A stretch of 64,000 nucleotides of DNA, taken from contig NZ_JAUOQM010000048.1 in the NCBI RefSeq assembly GCF_030547685.1, positions 410,998 through 474,997 on the forward strand. Direction: 5' to 3'. Source of the stretch: Gilvimarinus sp. 2_MG-2023. GTDB taxonomy: Bacteria; Pseudomonadota; Gammaproteobacteria; Pseudomonadales; Cellvibrionaceae. Below the pieces are notes generated by a model. The model searched no databases and was not told the origin of the DNA. It saw nothing but the letters and a program-made list of their open reading frames with translations. Positions 1 to 10,281 of this stretch are shown here, piece after piece (the stretch's first letter is position 1; every line of letters begins with the position of its first letter). Both the position numbers and the translations under genes were made by a program.

Positions 1-48
1 ACCCGCGGCGTAGTCTTTCCTGATTAGGTGTTCAACCTGTTCAGACAT
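1..48 (-). CDS. sufB: SufB, Fe-S cluster assembly scaffold subunit (5' end only)
   Basis: Only the first 16 codons are in the window: the start reads MSEQVEHLIRKDYAAG, which matches the usual SufB N-terminus (a short acidic lead, then LIRxDYxAGF). SufB is the scaffold subunit of the cytoplasmic SufBC2D complex, which builds [4Fe-4S] clusters. A strong GGAGAGGA ribosome site lies about 6 bases before the ATG. It sits 151 bases downstream of iscS in the same direction, so it probably belongs to an iscR-iscS-sufB(CD) operon. The identification rests on a short peptide plus context. Confidence 0.8.
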   Translation of the reverse strand, partial: MSEQVEHLIRKDYAAG

Positions 49-199
49 CTTTCTCCTCTCCTTCACCTATAGTGAAGTGGGCAGGGTTTCTGCCGTGCTA
101 ATCATTTGCAGCTCTATGGCTGCCCAAATCGTTGCGGCCTTTAGCCGTCTATTTTTACTGAATCATTTCTGGTGTATAAATCGGTACGGAACAGACTCA

Positions 200-1354
200 T
201 CAGGCGCGCCGAGGCTGTTTACCGCCCTGCAGACCCAACACCACTTGTCGTATATGGGCTGCCGCTTGCTCAATATCGTCGGCGTCGGTGTAACGGCCGA
301 GGCTGATCCGAATTGATGCCAGTGCATCCGCAGCGCTCAATCCGATAGCGTTTAACACATAACTGGGCGACATACTGGCCGAGGTACATGCCGAACCGGT
401 TGATACTGCCAATTGCCGCAAGCTCAACAGTAAAACTTCGCCATCTATACCGGTAAAAGCTACATTTAAATGGCCGCACACCCGCTCGGCACCCTCGCCA
501 TTTAGGCGCACACCAGGCAGATCGCGAATCGACTGCCAGAGTCGGTCGCGCAATTTACTAATACGAGAGGTTTCTTCCGTTAAAACCTGACCGGCCAGCT
601 CGCAAGCCAAGCCAAAACCGACACACTGGTGCGTAGGCAAGGTGCCCGAACGCATACCCCGCTCGTGGCCGCCGCCGTGTATTTGTGCTTGTACAGCGAT
701 ATTGGGACTGCGCTTTACATAGAGTGCACCAATACCTTTAGGGCCGTAGCACTTGTGAGCCGAAAGCGACAGCGCATCTACCTTCAGCGCGTCTAGATCA
801 ATGGGCAGCTTGCCCAGTGCCTGGGCGGCATCGACATGCAGTAAAACACCCGCCTTTTGACAGAGGGCAGATATATCCGCAATGGGGTTGACCGTGCCCA
901 ACTCATTGTTAACCCACATCACGCTAACCAGCCGTGTATTGGGTTTTAGCAGCGCCTCAATTCGCTCTGGCAATATCGTGCCATCAGCGGTGGGCTCGAC
1001 AAAATCGACCTCGATGCCCTGCTCTTTTAGCCAGAGCGCCACATCCAGCACCGCTTTGTGTTCGATACTGGATACAATCAGATGATCGCCAGGCCGGCAC
1101 AGACCTTTAAGGGCCAGGTTGTTGGATTCAGTCGCACCGCTGGTCCAAACTATTTCCCGGGCATCGGCGTTTATCAAAGCGGCCACCTGACCGCGAGCGG
1201 CCTCCACGGCCTCTTCGGCGCGCCAACCATACACGTGTGAACGCGACGCCGGGTTGGCAAAATTGCCCTCTTCGGTCAGGCACTGAGCCATGGCCTCGGC
1301 AACTTTTGGCGCAACCGGCGTGGTGGCGGCATAATCTAAATATATCGGGTTCAT
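200..1354 (-). CDS. iscS: IscS-type cysteine desulfurase
   Basis: PLP enzyme that takes sulfur from L-cysteine as a persulfide and hands it to Fe-S scaffolds and tRNA thiolation. 384 residues, a little shorter than E. coli IscS (404). The N-terminus MNPIYLDYAATTPV, the PLP lysine in SAHK (Lys201) and the mobile-loop cysteine in TGSACTSAS (Cys323) are all present, so it should be active. The loop sequence is of the IscS (group I) rather than the SufS type. It lies 12 bases after iscR and upstream of sufB, a hybrid Isc/Suf arrangement without iscU. Confidence 0.95.
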   Translation of the reverse strand: MNPIYLDYAATTPVAPKVAEAMAQCLTEEGNFANPASRSHVYGWRAEEAVEAARGQVAALINADAREIVWTSGATESNNLALKGLCRPGDHLIVSSIEHKAVLDVALWLKEQGIEVDFVEPTADGTILPERIEALLKPNTRLVSVMWVNNELGTVNPIADISALCQKAGVLLHVDAAQALGKLPIDLDALKVDALSLSAHKCYGPKGIGALYVKRSPNIAVQAQIHGGGHERGMRSGTLPTHQCVGFGLACELAGQVLTEETSRISKLRDRLWQSIRDLPGVRLNGEGAERVCGHLNVAFTGIDGEVLLLSLRQLAVSTGSACTSASMSPSYVLNAIGLSAADALASIRISLGRYTDADDIEQAAAHIRQVVLGLQGGKQPRRA

Positions 1355-1366
1355 GTCGCCTTACCG

Positions 1367-1840
1367 TTAGCTGAGATCACTGCAGACAATGTTCTGCAAA
1401 TCTAGCTCGCTCTCTTGTCGCCGACAAACAGCCTGTATGTCTTGTCTGGCCACCAGATCGGCTAAGCTGATACCGCTGAGAAACTCATGGATTTGGCCGC
1501 TAAGATCCTGCCATAAGTGATGTGTAATGCAGATTTGACCGTCTTGACAGTCACCGGCACCGTTACACTTTGTGGCATCCAGTGACTCATTCACCGCATC
1601 GACCACCGCCGCCACCGACACCATAGCCGAGGTCTGAGCCAAACGATAACCACCCCCTGGCCCGCGCACACTAATGACCAGCGACTCGCGGCGCAACTTG
1701 GAGAACAGTTGCTCCAAATAGGACAGAGAGATCCCCTGCCGCTCCGAGATGTCAGCAAGGCTCACCGGGCCCGCCTCACTGTGCAAGGCGAGATCGAGCA
1801 TGGCGGTTACCGCGTAGCGGCCTTTGGTGGTTAATCGCAT
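1367..1840 (-). CDS. iscR: IscR, Fe-S sensing Rrf2-family repressor
   Basis: Winged-helix transcription factor that senses Fe-S sufficiency and represses its own operon. 157 residues. The Rrf2 N-terminus [18 protein letters not shown] is followed by the cluster ligands Cys92, Cys98, Cys104 and His107 (in [17 protein letters not shown]), the same positions as in E. coli IscR. First gene of the iscR-iscS-sufB run; an operator that matches the IscR type 1 consensus overlaps its promoter. Confidence 0.96.
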   Translation of the reverse strand: MRLTTKGRYAVTAMLDLALHSEAGPVSLADISERQGISLSYLEQLFSKLRRESLVISVRGPGGGYRLAQTSAMVSVAAVVDAVNESLDATKCNGAGDCQDGQICITHHLWQDLSGQIHEFLSGISLADLVARQDIQAVCRRQESELDLQNIVCSDLS

Positions 1841-1861
1841 AGAATTTCAGACTGATTTGCA

Positions 1862-1900
1862 ATAACTGAGTATTTTACTCAACTATTACCCTTGTGCCAA
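1862..1900 (-). promoter_or_regulatory. iscR promoter with overlapping IscR type 1 operator
   Basis: On the minus strand a -35 TTGGCA (1895-1900) and a -10 TAAAAT (1872-1877) are separated by 17 bases. A 25-base palindrome at 1862-1886, with half sites ATAGTTGAGT and ACTCAGTTAT, covers the -10. It agrees with the E. coli type 1 consensus (ATASYYGACT...AGTCRRSTAT) except for symmetric changes in each arm. Autorepression of the operon is inferred from this. Confidence 0.8.
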
Positions 1901-1940
1901 GTGCCCCTACCTTAGCGGGGCCGTAAAACCCGTCCCAGAG

Positions 1941-2714
1941 CTACTGATCTGAGTCGGATTTTGGATTTTCAGCATGGTATATGTAATTTTGTGTGGATGT
2001 AAGCACACCGCGCATAATCGACAATTCCATTTCATCCATCCGTATACGACTGTAAAGACGGCGCAACCGGGTCATGGTTTGGCGCGGATTATCGGGCTCC
2101 AGAAAGCCGAGCTTTTCCAAGGTTTCCTGTAGATGGTCAAAATACCGCTCCATCGCCTCCACTTTGGCCGGCGGCACATCCCAGTCGTTATAAGTTGGAG
2201 CCTTGCCATCCTTATGGGCCAACCAAGCCATACGCAGCTCGTAGGCAATAACCTGTACGGCTGCCGCTAAATTGAGCGATGAATACTCTTCGTTGGAGGG
2301 AATATGTACATGAAAGTGACAACGGTGCAACTCCTCATTAGTCAGTCCGCGGTCCTCACGGCCAAACATAATAGCGACATCGTGACTGCCCGCCTCTTGA
2401 ATGGCCTTTTCTCCACACTCGCGCGGATTCACCAATGGCCAGGGAATACGGCGCTCGCGAGCGCTGGTGCCGACCACAAAGCCGCAGCCTTCGAGAGCTT
2501 CGTCCAGAGTCTCCACCACGACCGCGTTATCTAGTACATCCAAAGCGCCGGCGGCGCGCCAGACGGCCTTTTCAGCCGGGAATTCTTTTGGCGCTACCAA
2601 ATAGAGTCGCCCCATCCCCATATTCTTGATAGCGCGCGCCGCGCCACCGATATTGCCCGGGTGGGAGGTATTCACCAGCACAATACGCACATTATCCAGT
2701 CGATTTTCACTCAT
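1941..2714 (-). CDS. trmJ: TrmJ, tRNA (Cm32/Um32) 2'-O-methyltransferase
   Basis: SPOUT-class methyltransferase that methylates the 2'-OH of residue 32 in the anticodon loop of several tRNAs with S-adenosylmethionine. 257 residues. The N-terminal VRIVLVNTSHPGNIGGAARA and the trefoil-knot motifs IMFGREDRGLTNEEL and HIPSNEEYSSLNLAAAVQ are diagnostic. The C-terminal helical extension is of normal length. It lies directly upstream of iscR, as in many gammaproteobacteria, and is divergent from suhB. Confidence 0.95.
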   Translation of the reverse strand: MSENRLDNVRIVLVNTSHPGNIGGAARAIKNMGMGRLYLVAPKEFPAEKAVWRAAGALDVLDNAVVVETLDEALEGCGFVVGTSARERRIPWPLVNPRECGEKAIQEAGSHDVAIMFGREDRGLTNEELHRCHFHVHIPSNEEYSSLNLAAAVQVIAYELRMAWLAHKDGKAPTYNDWDVPPAKVEAMERYFDHLQETLEKLGFLEPDNPRQTMTRLRRLYSRIRMDEMELSIMRGVLTSTQNYIYHAENPKSDSDQ

Positions 2715-2822
2715 TGAGACGCCTCGGCAAGAGTTAGGTCAGCAAAACCGCGGCATTCTAGCAAAAATCGGCCTAAGCTGTTAGCGGATAGATAATAACG
2801 CTCAAACGCGCGGGGAAATATT

Positions 2823-2855
2823 TTGATTGGTTTCAAAGCACTGACTCGCTATAAT
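2823..2855 (+). promoter_or_regulatory. possible suhB promoter
   Basis: A perfect -10 TATAAT lies at 2850-2855, but the best -35 (TTGATT, 2823-2828) is 21 bases away, so the element is weak or needs an activator. Its position makes upstream starts for suhB unlikely, because a TTG codon there would lie inside the -10. Confidence 0.35.
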
Positions 2856-2908
2856 TGCGCCGGCTGTATCGCCCCCTGTTCTTTAAGCTTTCTGTTAAAT
2901 GGTGCCCC

Positions 2909-3712
2909 ATGGAACCTATGCTGACTATTGCTTTGCGCGCTGCGCGCAAAGCCGGTGAACTCATTGAACGCGCCACCGAGCGCCTTGATGTCGTAACCAT
3001 TGAAGAAAAGAGTCGCAATGACTTTGTGACCGAAATCGACAAAGCGTCGGAAAAAGAGATTATTTACCACCTGAAAAAAGCCTACCCCGATCACACAATT
3101 ATCGGCGAGGAGGGCGGAGTTCAGCCTGGCAGTGATTCAGATGTAGAGTGGATTATTGACCCCATCGACGGCACCACTAACTTTATACACGGTATCCCCC
3201 ACTTTTCTATTTCCATAGCCTGCCGGATCAAAGGCCAGCTGGAACACGCCGTGGTGTATGACCCCATCAAACGTGAAGAATTTACCGCCAGCCGCGGCCG
3301 TGGGGCTGCACTTAACGGCCGCCGTATTCGCGCCAGCAACCGCAAAGGTTTAAACGGTGCGGTTATCGGCACGGGCATTCCTTTTAGTGGCTACGCACTG
3401 GACAATATTTCAGCGTACTTGGCTGCGGTCCAAGAAATTGCCGGTCAAACCGCCGGTATTCGTCGCCAGGGGTCAGCTGCTCTCGATTTAGCCTATGTGG
3501 CTGCGGGACGTTTTGACGGTTTTTGGGAAATGAACCTAAACCAATGGGACATCGCTGCGGGATTGTTACTGATCAAAGAAGCCGGCGGCCTCAGCTGCGA
3601 CTTCAACGGTGGCAACTCTCATTTTGAAACCGGCCATGTCGTTTGTGGCAGCCCTAAGGTGTTCAAGCCATTACTGCAAATCGTGCAAAAACATATGGGC
3701 CATATACGCTAG
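2909..3712 (+). CDS. suhB: SuhB, inositol-1-monophosphatase / Nus-factor-like protein
   Basis: Mg-dependent inositol monophosphatase fold; in enterobacteria SuhB also joins the rRNA antitermination complex. 267 residues from the ATG at 2909, the same length as E. coli SuhB, and the start MEPMLTIALRAARKAGE aligns with the family. Metal and substrate motifs are intact: GEEGG, DPIDGTTNFIHGIPHF and WDIAAG. The longer reading from a TTG at 2855 is rejected since it overlaps the likely -10. Divergent from trmJ, as in Pseudomonas and E. coli. Confidence 0.95.
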   Translation: MEPMLTIALRAARKAGELIERATERLDVVTIEEKSRNDFVTEIDKASEKEIIYHLKKAYPDHTIIGEEGGVQPGSDSDVEWIIDPIDGTTNFIHGIPHFSISIACRIKGQLEHAVVYDPIKREEFTASRGRGAALNGRRIRASNRKGLNGAVIGTGIPFSGYALDNISAYLAAVQEIAGQTAGIRRQGSAALDLAYVAAGRFDGFWEMNLNQWDIAAGLLLIKEAGGLSCDFNGGNSHFETGHVVCGSPKVFKPLLQIVQKHMGHIR

Positions 3713-3717
3713 TAGAC

Positions 3718-3755
3718 AACCGGCCTGTCAGCAGCCCAGCGATGGCAGGCCGGTT
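3718..3755. terminator. shared terminator between suhB and the sensor kinase
   Basis: Two perfect 10-base arms (AACCGGCCTG at 3718-3727, CAGGCCGGTT at 3746-3755) with an 18-base loop lie in the 49 bases between two converging genes. The T-tract after it is poor, so termination is inferred from position. Confidence 0.6.
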
Positions 3756-3761
3756 ATTGCA

Positions 3762-5783
3762 CTATTTACTACCCGGCGCAAACAGACGATTTAACACTTC
3801 AACCAGCTGGCTGATTTGCAGCGGTTTGGTTAAATATTCATAAAACCCTGCCTCTCGCCCTTTTTCTATATCGATCGACATCACATTTGCCGACAAACCA
3901 ACCACTGGAATGTTTCGGGTAACCGGATCGTTACGCAGCACACTGAGCACATCGTAACCGTCCAACCCCGGTAAATTAATATCCAATAAAATAAGATCAG
4001 GGCAAGTTTGCCTGGCCCGGAAGATTCCCACATACGGTTCCTCACTGACCTCCAATTGAAAATTCTCACAGCGATTAAAAAATTGCTGCAACAATCGTAT
4101 ATTGGTCGGGTTATCCTCGATATACAAAACATTATAAAGCCCCTCAACATTCAACGAGAGAACTGTATGCTCCTGCTCTTCAAGCGCATTCGGTAAGCTG
4201 ACATCTTCAGCCTCTGCGGTTCTGCGCAAATCCACCCAGAAACAAGTGCCCTCGCCCTGCTCACTGGTAAAATCTATGCGCCCTTGCATCATTTCAATTA
4301 ATTGTCGGGTAATCACCAGCCCTACACCTGAGCCCTCCACCTTGCTAAGCTCTGCGCTTAGGCGGTTAAAGGGCTGGAACACTTCATCGTGACGCTCAGG
4401 GGCTATGCCCTGCCCCGTATCGCGCACAGCAATCCGTAAATGGTTATCTTCGGTGCTACTCAGGATAACTTCCACCTCACCACCGACCTTGTTGTACTTA
4501 ATCGCGTTGCTCATTAAGTTCAGCAGAGCCTGCTTTAACCGGATAGGGTCGGCGGAAACACAAGCGTTCGCCAGGCCGGAAAAATCGCCGTGCAAATTAA
4601 TACCTCGGGCATCGGCCTGAGGCTGCACTAGGGTAAAACAATCAGTGAGAAGCCTTGACACCAATACTGGCTGAAAAGCGGTGGTCACGGCTCCGGATTC
4701 AACTTTGGCCAAATCCAATACATCGTTAATGAGTTTAAGCAAGTGTTCGCCGGCAGAGCGAATTTCGCGAATGTTGTCTTTGTGCGACTCTTGCAAGTTT
4801 TCATCGTACTCAAACAACTGGGCATAACCTAAGATCGCATTTAGCGGTGTGCGCAACTCGTGGCTCATACTGTTAAGAAAATCACTTTTAGCCCGGTTTG
4901 CTTTTTCTGCCACCTCTTTGGCTTTAAGCACTCGCTCCTCGGCTCGCTTGATGTCGGTAATATCCATATTGGTGCCAGACATCCGGGTGGGTCGACCGTC
5001 CACATCAAAGCTGGCCTTACCGCGCGCCCGAATCCAACGAATACTGCCTTGCTTATCGTAAATGCGGTACTCAACATCAAATGGACCAAACCCCCGCAGA
5101 TGCTGTTTCAATACAGCATTAAACTTTGGCGCATCCTCTTTGTGGATAAAGCTGAGCCACTCTTGCATGCGATCGTGGCCAGCGGTAACCAGATCATCCT
5201 CTTCGGTATAGCCGAGGTGCTCCCAGCAGCGGGCAGAAAACTGGAAGTCGTTACTCTCTGGGTACCACTCCCAAATACCGTCTTTGGAGGCTTGAATAAT
5301 TCGCGCCTGTCGCGCTTCACTCTCGCGCAGGGCCGCCTCGACGTTTTTTAATTCGGTAACATCGAAGTTCACACCTGAAATATACATTGCCCGACCCGAG
5401 TCATCGCGTATGGAGTCTGCCCTAACCTGGGTCCAGATGTAATCGCCCGATTTGGTTTTAATGCGGTAACAGGTATTTAAAGGTTCCGCGGTGCGTAAAT
5501 GCTCCCGCACAGCTTCATACATACAGTCGATATCGTCAGGGTGAATAAACTCAGGCAACCGGTTGGCATCGGTGACTATTTTTCGATCTTCATCGCTATA
5601 ACCTAGCTGCTCCCAAAAAGTCCCCGACCAATCGATATAACTGTTGGTTAAATCCCACTCCCAAAAACCGTATCCACTACCGCTGAAAATTCGGCGATAG
5701 CGTTGCACCAAGTCGCGCAGCTCATCCGGCGTCATGGTGTCGAGCGTCTGACTGGCACTGATCGTATGCATGGTTTGGCTCAT
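3762..5783 (-). CDS. hybrid sensor histidine kinase (PAS-PAS-HisKA-HATPase-REC)
   Basis: Cytoplasmic two-component kinase of 673 residues. Two PAS domains of the PAS_3 type (about 30-150 and 160-285) are followed by a HisKA dimerisation domain with the phospho-acceptor His308 in SMSHELRTPLN, an HATPase domain (N box NLMSNAIKYN, G boxes DTGQGIAP and GSGVGLVI) and a C-terminal receiver with Asp601 in LLDINLPGLDGYD and Lys653. There is no transmembrane segment, so it should sense a cytosolic signal. No partner regulator lies next to it. The stimulus is unknown. Confidence 0.93.
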   Translation of the reverse strand: MSQTMHTISASQTLDTMTPDELRDLVQRYRRIFSGSGYGFWEWDLTNSYIDWSGTFWEQLGYSDEDRKIVTDANRLPEFIHPDDIDCMYEAVREHLRTAEPLNTCYRIKTKSGDYIWTQVRADSIRDDSGRAMYISGVNFDVTELKNVEAALRESEARQARIIQASKDGIWEWYPESNDFQFSARCWEHLGYTEEDDLVTAGHDRMQEWLSFIHKEDAPKFNAVLKQHLRGFGPFDVEYRIYDKQGSIRWIRARGKASFDVDGRPTRMSGTNMDITDIKRAEERVLKAKEVAEKANRAKSDFLNSMSHELRTPLNAILGYAQLFEYDENLQESHKDNIREIRSAGEHLLKLINDVLDLAKVESGAVTTAFQPVLVSRLLTDCFTLVQPQADARGINLHGDFSGLANACVSADPIRLKQALLNLMSNAIKYNKVGGEVEVILSSTEDNHLRIAVRDTGQGIAPERHDEVFQPFNRLSAELSKVEGSGVGLVITRQLIEMMQGRIDFTSEQGEGTCFWVDLRRTAEAEDVSLPNALEEQEHTVLSLNVEGLYNVLYIEDNPTNIRLLQQFFNRCENFQLEVSEEPYVGIFRARQTCPDLILLDINLPGLDGYDVLSVLRNDPVTRNIPVVGLSANVMSIDIEKGREAGFYEYLTKPLQISQLVEVLNRLFAPGSK

Positions 5784-5827
5784 TTAAAACAGCATTGTTA
5801 AAGTTAGCATATCGCTGATTCTAGAGT

Positions 5828-5860
5828 AAAAAAAAGCCCACCGTAAGGTGAGCTTTTTTA
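5828..5860 (-). terminator. terminator downstream of secF
   Basis: A hairpin with arms built on AAAAAAGC-CACC and GGTG-GCTTTTTT, loop GTAA and one internal mismatch, has A and T runs on the two sides, so it can work in both directions. It would end the secD-secF transcript. Confidence 0.8.
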
Positions 5861-5908
5861 TTTAGGCATGGCGCAATGAAATAGGCGCCTAGAATTTACC
5901 GACTGCCA

Positions 5909-7066
5909 CTAGGGCATTTGGTCAATTTCAGCACCTTCTTTTTCCGGTGGCATTAAGTCTTCTTTATCGAGCTTCAACCACATTAGTGTGTTGGCTGAAA
6001 CGTAAATTGACGAATAAGTACCCACAACCACCCCAACAATCAGTGCAATAGCAAAGCCGCTGATCAACTCACCACCGAAAACGAACAACATTCCCAATAC
6101 CAGCAATGTGGTCAAAGAGGTGATAAAAGTTCGCTCTAAGGTTTGGGTTAACGATGCATTGATCACATCGGTAGTCGAACCTTTACGCATTATGCGAAAG
6201 TTTTCACGAATACGGTCAAACACCACAATGGTATCGTTCAGAGAGTAACCGATAACGGCCAGCACCGCCGCTAACACAGTCAAATCAAAGTCAATACGCA
6301 TCAAAGCAAAGAAACCAAGCACGATAATCACATCATGCGCCAGTGCCAATACCGCTCCAACCGAGAACTTGTACTGAAAACGAACCGCCACGTAGAGCAT
6401 CACCACGACCAGGGCAACCAGCATACCAATGCCACCTTCATCACGAAGCTCAGCACCGATTTGCGGCCCGACATACTCACTGCGGCGCAACTCTACGGCG
6501 GACTGGGTCTGCTCAGCCAACACCTCAAGCAGCACTTGCGTATAGGCGGAGTCGAGATTATTTTCGATCAGTGCCGACACACCTTGCTCGCTGGCAGAAA
6601 GCTCCACTTGCCCATAAAACCGTGGCGGGAATAGCTCGTTAGTATTTAATTCACCGGGACTGACGCCAGAGATAAGTAGCTCCTGCGAATAGCCACTCAC
6701 ACCGCTGGGAGCGCGATTAACGGCAACCAGTTGGGCATCGCCGTATTGAGCCGTCAGGCGGGTTTGCAGGGCATTTTCAGCGCCCTCGGACATAGCGCCT
6801 TGAGTGCGAATCAATACCTCAGTATCAGAGCCAAACAGCACTGCAACGGGGTTTTTGAGCCCTTGTTCATTTAAAATACTGCGAATTTTAGGGATGTCGG
6901 CCGGTTGAGAAAAACTCACCTCAACCTGAGCGCCACCGGTAAAATCCAAGCCCAGTTTTAACCCATTAACCGCTAGTGCGCCTATAGCCACGACCAAAAA
7001 GATAACGGACAGGGCTGTGGCGGGAATTCGGGCTCCCATAAAATTTAATGCTTTTTTTGAAGACAT
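5909..7066 (-). CDS. secF: SecF, protein translocase auxiliary subunit
   Basis: Inner-membrane RND-type subunit that works with SecD to use the proton gradient in late Sec export. 385 residues from the ATG at 7066, which has AAGGA eight bases before it; the GTG at 7072 lies too close to that site. Longer than E. coli SecF (323), mainly through a larger first periplasmic domain. Motifs FTGGAQVEVSF, GYSLNDTIVVFDRIREN and the C-terminal helices are typical. Separated from secD by 11 bases and co-transcribed with it. Confidence 0.95.
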   Translation of the reverse strand: MSSKKALNFMGARIPATALSVIFLVVAIGALAVNGLKLGLDFTGGAQVEVSFSQPADIPKIRSILNEQGLKNPVAVLFGSDTEVLIRTQGAMSEGAENALQTRLTAQYGDAQLVAVNRAPSGVSGYSQELLISGVSPGELNTNELFPPRFYGQVELSASEQGVSALIENNLDSAYTQVLLEVLAEQTQSAVELRRSEYVGPQIGAELRDEGGIGMLVALVVVMLYVAVRFQYKFSVGAVLALAHDVIIVLGFFALMRIDFDLTVLAAVLAVIGYSLNDTIVVFDRIRENFRIMRKGSTTDVINASLTQTLERTFITSLTTLLVLGMLFVFGGELISGFAIALIVGVVVGTYSSIYVSANTLMWLKLDKEDLMPPEKEGAEIDQMP

Positions 7067-7077
7067 GGCCACAATCC

Positions 7078-8934
7078 TTAAATCCAGAGTTTTTTCAGGT
7101 TTTTACGGCCACCGTAGACTAAATTAGTCAGTGCACGGGTGCCCATAATGGCGGTAAACATTGAGGTCAGAATACCGATCGATAAGGTAACAGCAAAGCC
7201 TTTAACCGGACCCGAGCCGATAGCGTAAAGAATGACCGCCACGATTAGCGTGGTTATGTTGGCATCGAGAATGGTGACATAAGCACGATCGTAACCGGCC
7301 GATATAGCTGCCTGCGGACTGGCACCATTTTTAATTTCTTCACGTATTCGGGCAAAAATGAGCACATTGGCATCCACCGCCATACCCACCGTCAAGACGA
7401 TACCGGCAATACCCGGTAAGGTCAGAGTTGCCCCCAGAAGAGACATAACTGACACCAATAGCAATACATTCACCGCCAATGCCAGATTGGCAAAAACCCC
7501 AAAGGCTTTGTAATACACCAACATAAACAATAAGACTAAACCCAAGCCCCACTGTAATGATTTAACCCCGAGTTGGATGTTTTCTGCCCCCAGTGATGGA
7601 CCGATGGTGCGCTCTTCAACAAAGTACATAGGCGCGGCCAGAGCCCCGGAGCGCAGCATCAGCGCCAGTTCAGAAGCAACGGTAGGCGAATCCAAGCCGG
7701 TAATACGAAATTGAACTCCCAGCGCGCCTTGAATAGTAGCCAAGTTTATCAAGTCTTTTTCGACATACTGCTCGGTAACCTGAACCTGCTCGCCCTGCTC
7801 GTCAACCTCGGTGCTCATCCGGGTTTTGTATTCAATAAACAGTACACCCATTCGACGTCCGATATTAGAGCGGGTGGCGTGGTTCATTTTATTGCCGCCC
7901 AAACTGTCCAGAGTAATATTCACCTGTGGCATGTTAGTTTCAGGGTCGAGCGACGCGTTGGCATTGGCGACATGGTCACCCGTTAAAATAACTTTTGATT
8001 CGATTTTGGCCGGGTAACCTCGGTACTCGAAGGCTTCGGTGGTTGAGACTAGCGCGTCGCGCTCGGCCTCCAGGCGAAACTCAAGGTTCGCGGTTTTACC
8101 AATCACACGCTTAGCTTCGGCGGTATCTTGCACACCAGGCAGCTGGACAATAATGCGGTTGCGCCCCTGACTTTGCACGATGGGCTCGGAAACCCCCAGC
8201 TCATTCACCCTTTTACGCAATGTCGTCAGGTTTTGGGTCAGTGCGTACTGCTCGATTTCTCGCCGAGCCATTTCGCTTAAACTTGCCTGAAAGACAAAGC
8301 GACCCTCGGTTTGCGGAGCGTCTGTATTGAAAAGCATTTGTCGGTATTCACTGCGCAAATGGCTGATGGCTTGGTCGCGCAGCTCTTCACTGCGAAACTC
8401 CGCCACAATAGTCATTTCATCAAGAGTAACGCGCGAATAGCGAATTCGCGCCTCACGCATGCTGTCTTTCATTTCTTCTGCACTGGTCTCCTGACGCTTG
8501 GCAATGGCCGAATCGACATCGACTTCGAGCAGAAAATGTACGCCACCGCGTAAATCGAGCCCCAGCTTCATGGGCTCACCACCCATAGATACGAGCCAGC
8601 TTGGCGTGGTAGGCGCTTGGTTTAACGCAACAACGTATTCGCTGCCCAGCGCTTGCTGAACCACTTTTTTACCGAGTAGTTGCGCCTCACCGCTGGCAAA
8701 ACGCAACTGGGCGCTGCGCTCACTCTGAATCGGGTCAAAATACTCAACACCCGCCTCGGTTAGAGCTTTTTCAGCTTTAGACAAAATCGGGGCACCGATC
8801 ACCATATCGCCGGAGCTACCGGAAATCTGAATCGCATCATCGGGTGGATAGAGGTTGGGTACAGCATAAATAAAACCAAGTATCGCAATAACGACAATCA
8901 GCAGATACTTCCAAATCGGGTAGCGGTTTGACAT
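7078..8934 (-). CDS. secD: SecD, protein translocase auxiliary subunit
   Basis: Partner of SecF in the inner membrane. 618 residues from the ATG at 8934, where MSNRYPIWKYLLI aligns with the E. coli start MLNRYPLWKY; longer readings from 8946 or 8967 add residues not usual in the family, and none has a good ribosome site. The signature DLRGGVHFLLEVD, the P1 domain and GMAVDANVLIFARIREE in the transmembrane block are present. It is preceded by its own promoter-like sequence instead of yajC. Confidence 0.95.
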   Translation of the reverse strand: MSNRYPIWKYLLIVVIAILGFIYAVPNLYPPDDAIQISGSSGDMVIGAPILSKAEKALTEAGVEYFDPIQSERSAQLRFASGEAQLLGKKVVQQALGSEYVVALNQAPTTPSWLVSMGGEPMKLGLDLRGGVHFLLEVDVDSAIAKRQETSAEEMKDSMREARIRYSRVTLDEMTIVAEFRSEELRDQAISHLRSEYRQMLFNTDAPQTEGRFVFQASLSEMARREIEQYALTQNLTTLRKRVNELGVSEPIVQSQGRNRIIVQLPGVQDTAEAKRVIGKTANLEFRLEAERDALVSTTEAFEYRGYPAKIESKVILTGDHVANANASLDPETNMPQVNITLDSLGGNKMNHATRSNIGRRMGVLFIEYKTRMSTEVDEQGEQVQVTEQYVEKDLINLATIQGALGVQFRITGLDSPTVASELALMLRSGALAAPMYFVEERTIGPSLGAENIQLGVKSLQWGLGLVLLFMLVYYKAFGVFANLALAVNVLLLVSVMSLLGATLTLPGIAGIVLTVGMAVDANVLIFARIREEIKNGASPQAAISAGYDRAYVTILDANITTLIVAVILYAIGSGPVKGFAVTLSIGILTSMFTAIMGTRALTNLVYGGRKNLKKLWI

Positions 8935-9056
8935 ACGAAAGTCCATCGTGAGCACTGAAACAACCAAAGGGAGGCATCAGGCGTTTATTTTCTTTGTTCG
9001 AACCTATATGGGACTGATTGCCCTTATCTCAAGTCCCTAGGCCTACTCGGGGGCGG

Positions 9057-9084
9057 ATTATACCGAAACTACCCGCAACAACAA
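9057..9084 (-). promoter_or_regulatory. probable secD promoter
   Basis: On the minus strand TTGTTG (9079-9084) and a perfect TATAAT (9057-9062) are 16 bases apart in the 156-base gap between tgt and secD. This suggests secDF is transcribed independently of tgt. Confidence 0.5.
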
Positions 9085-9090
9085 TGAATG

Positions 9091-10281
<1,191 letters not shown>

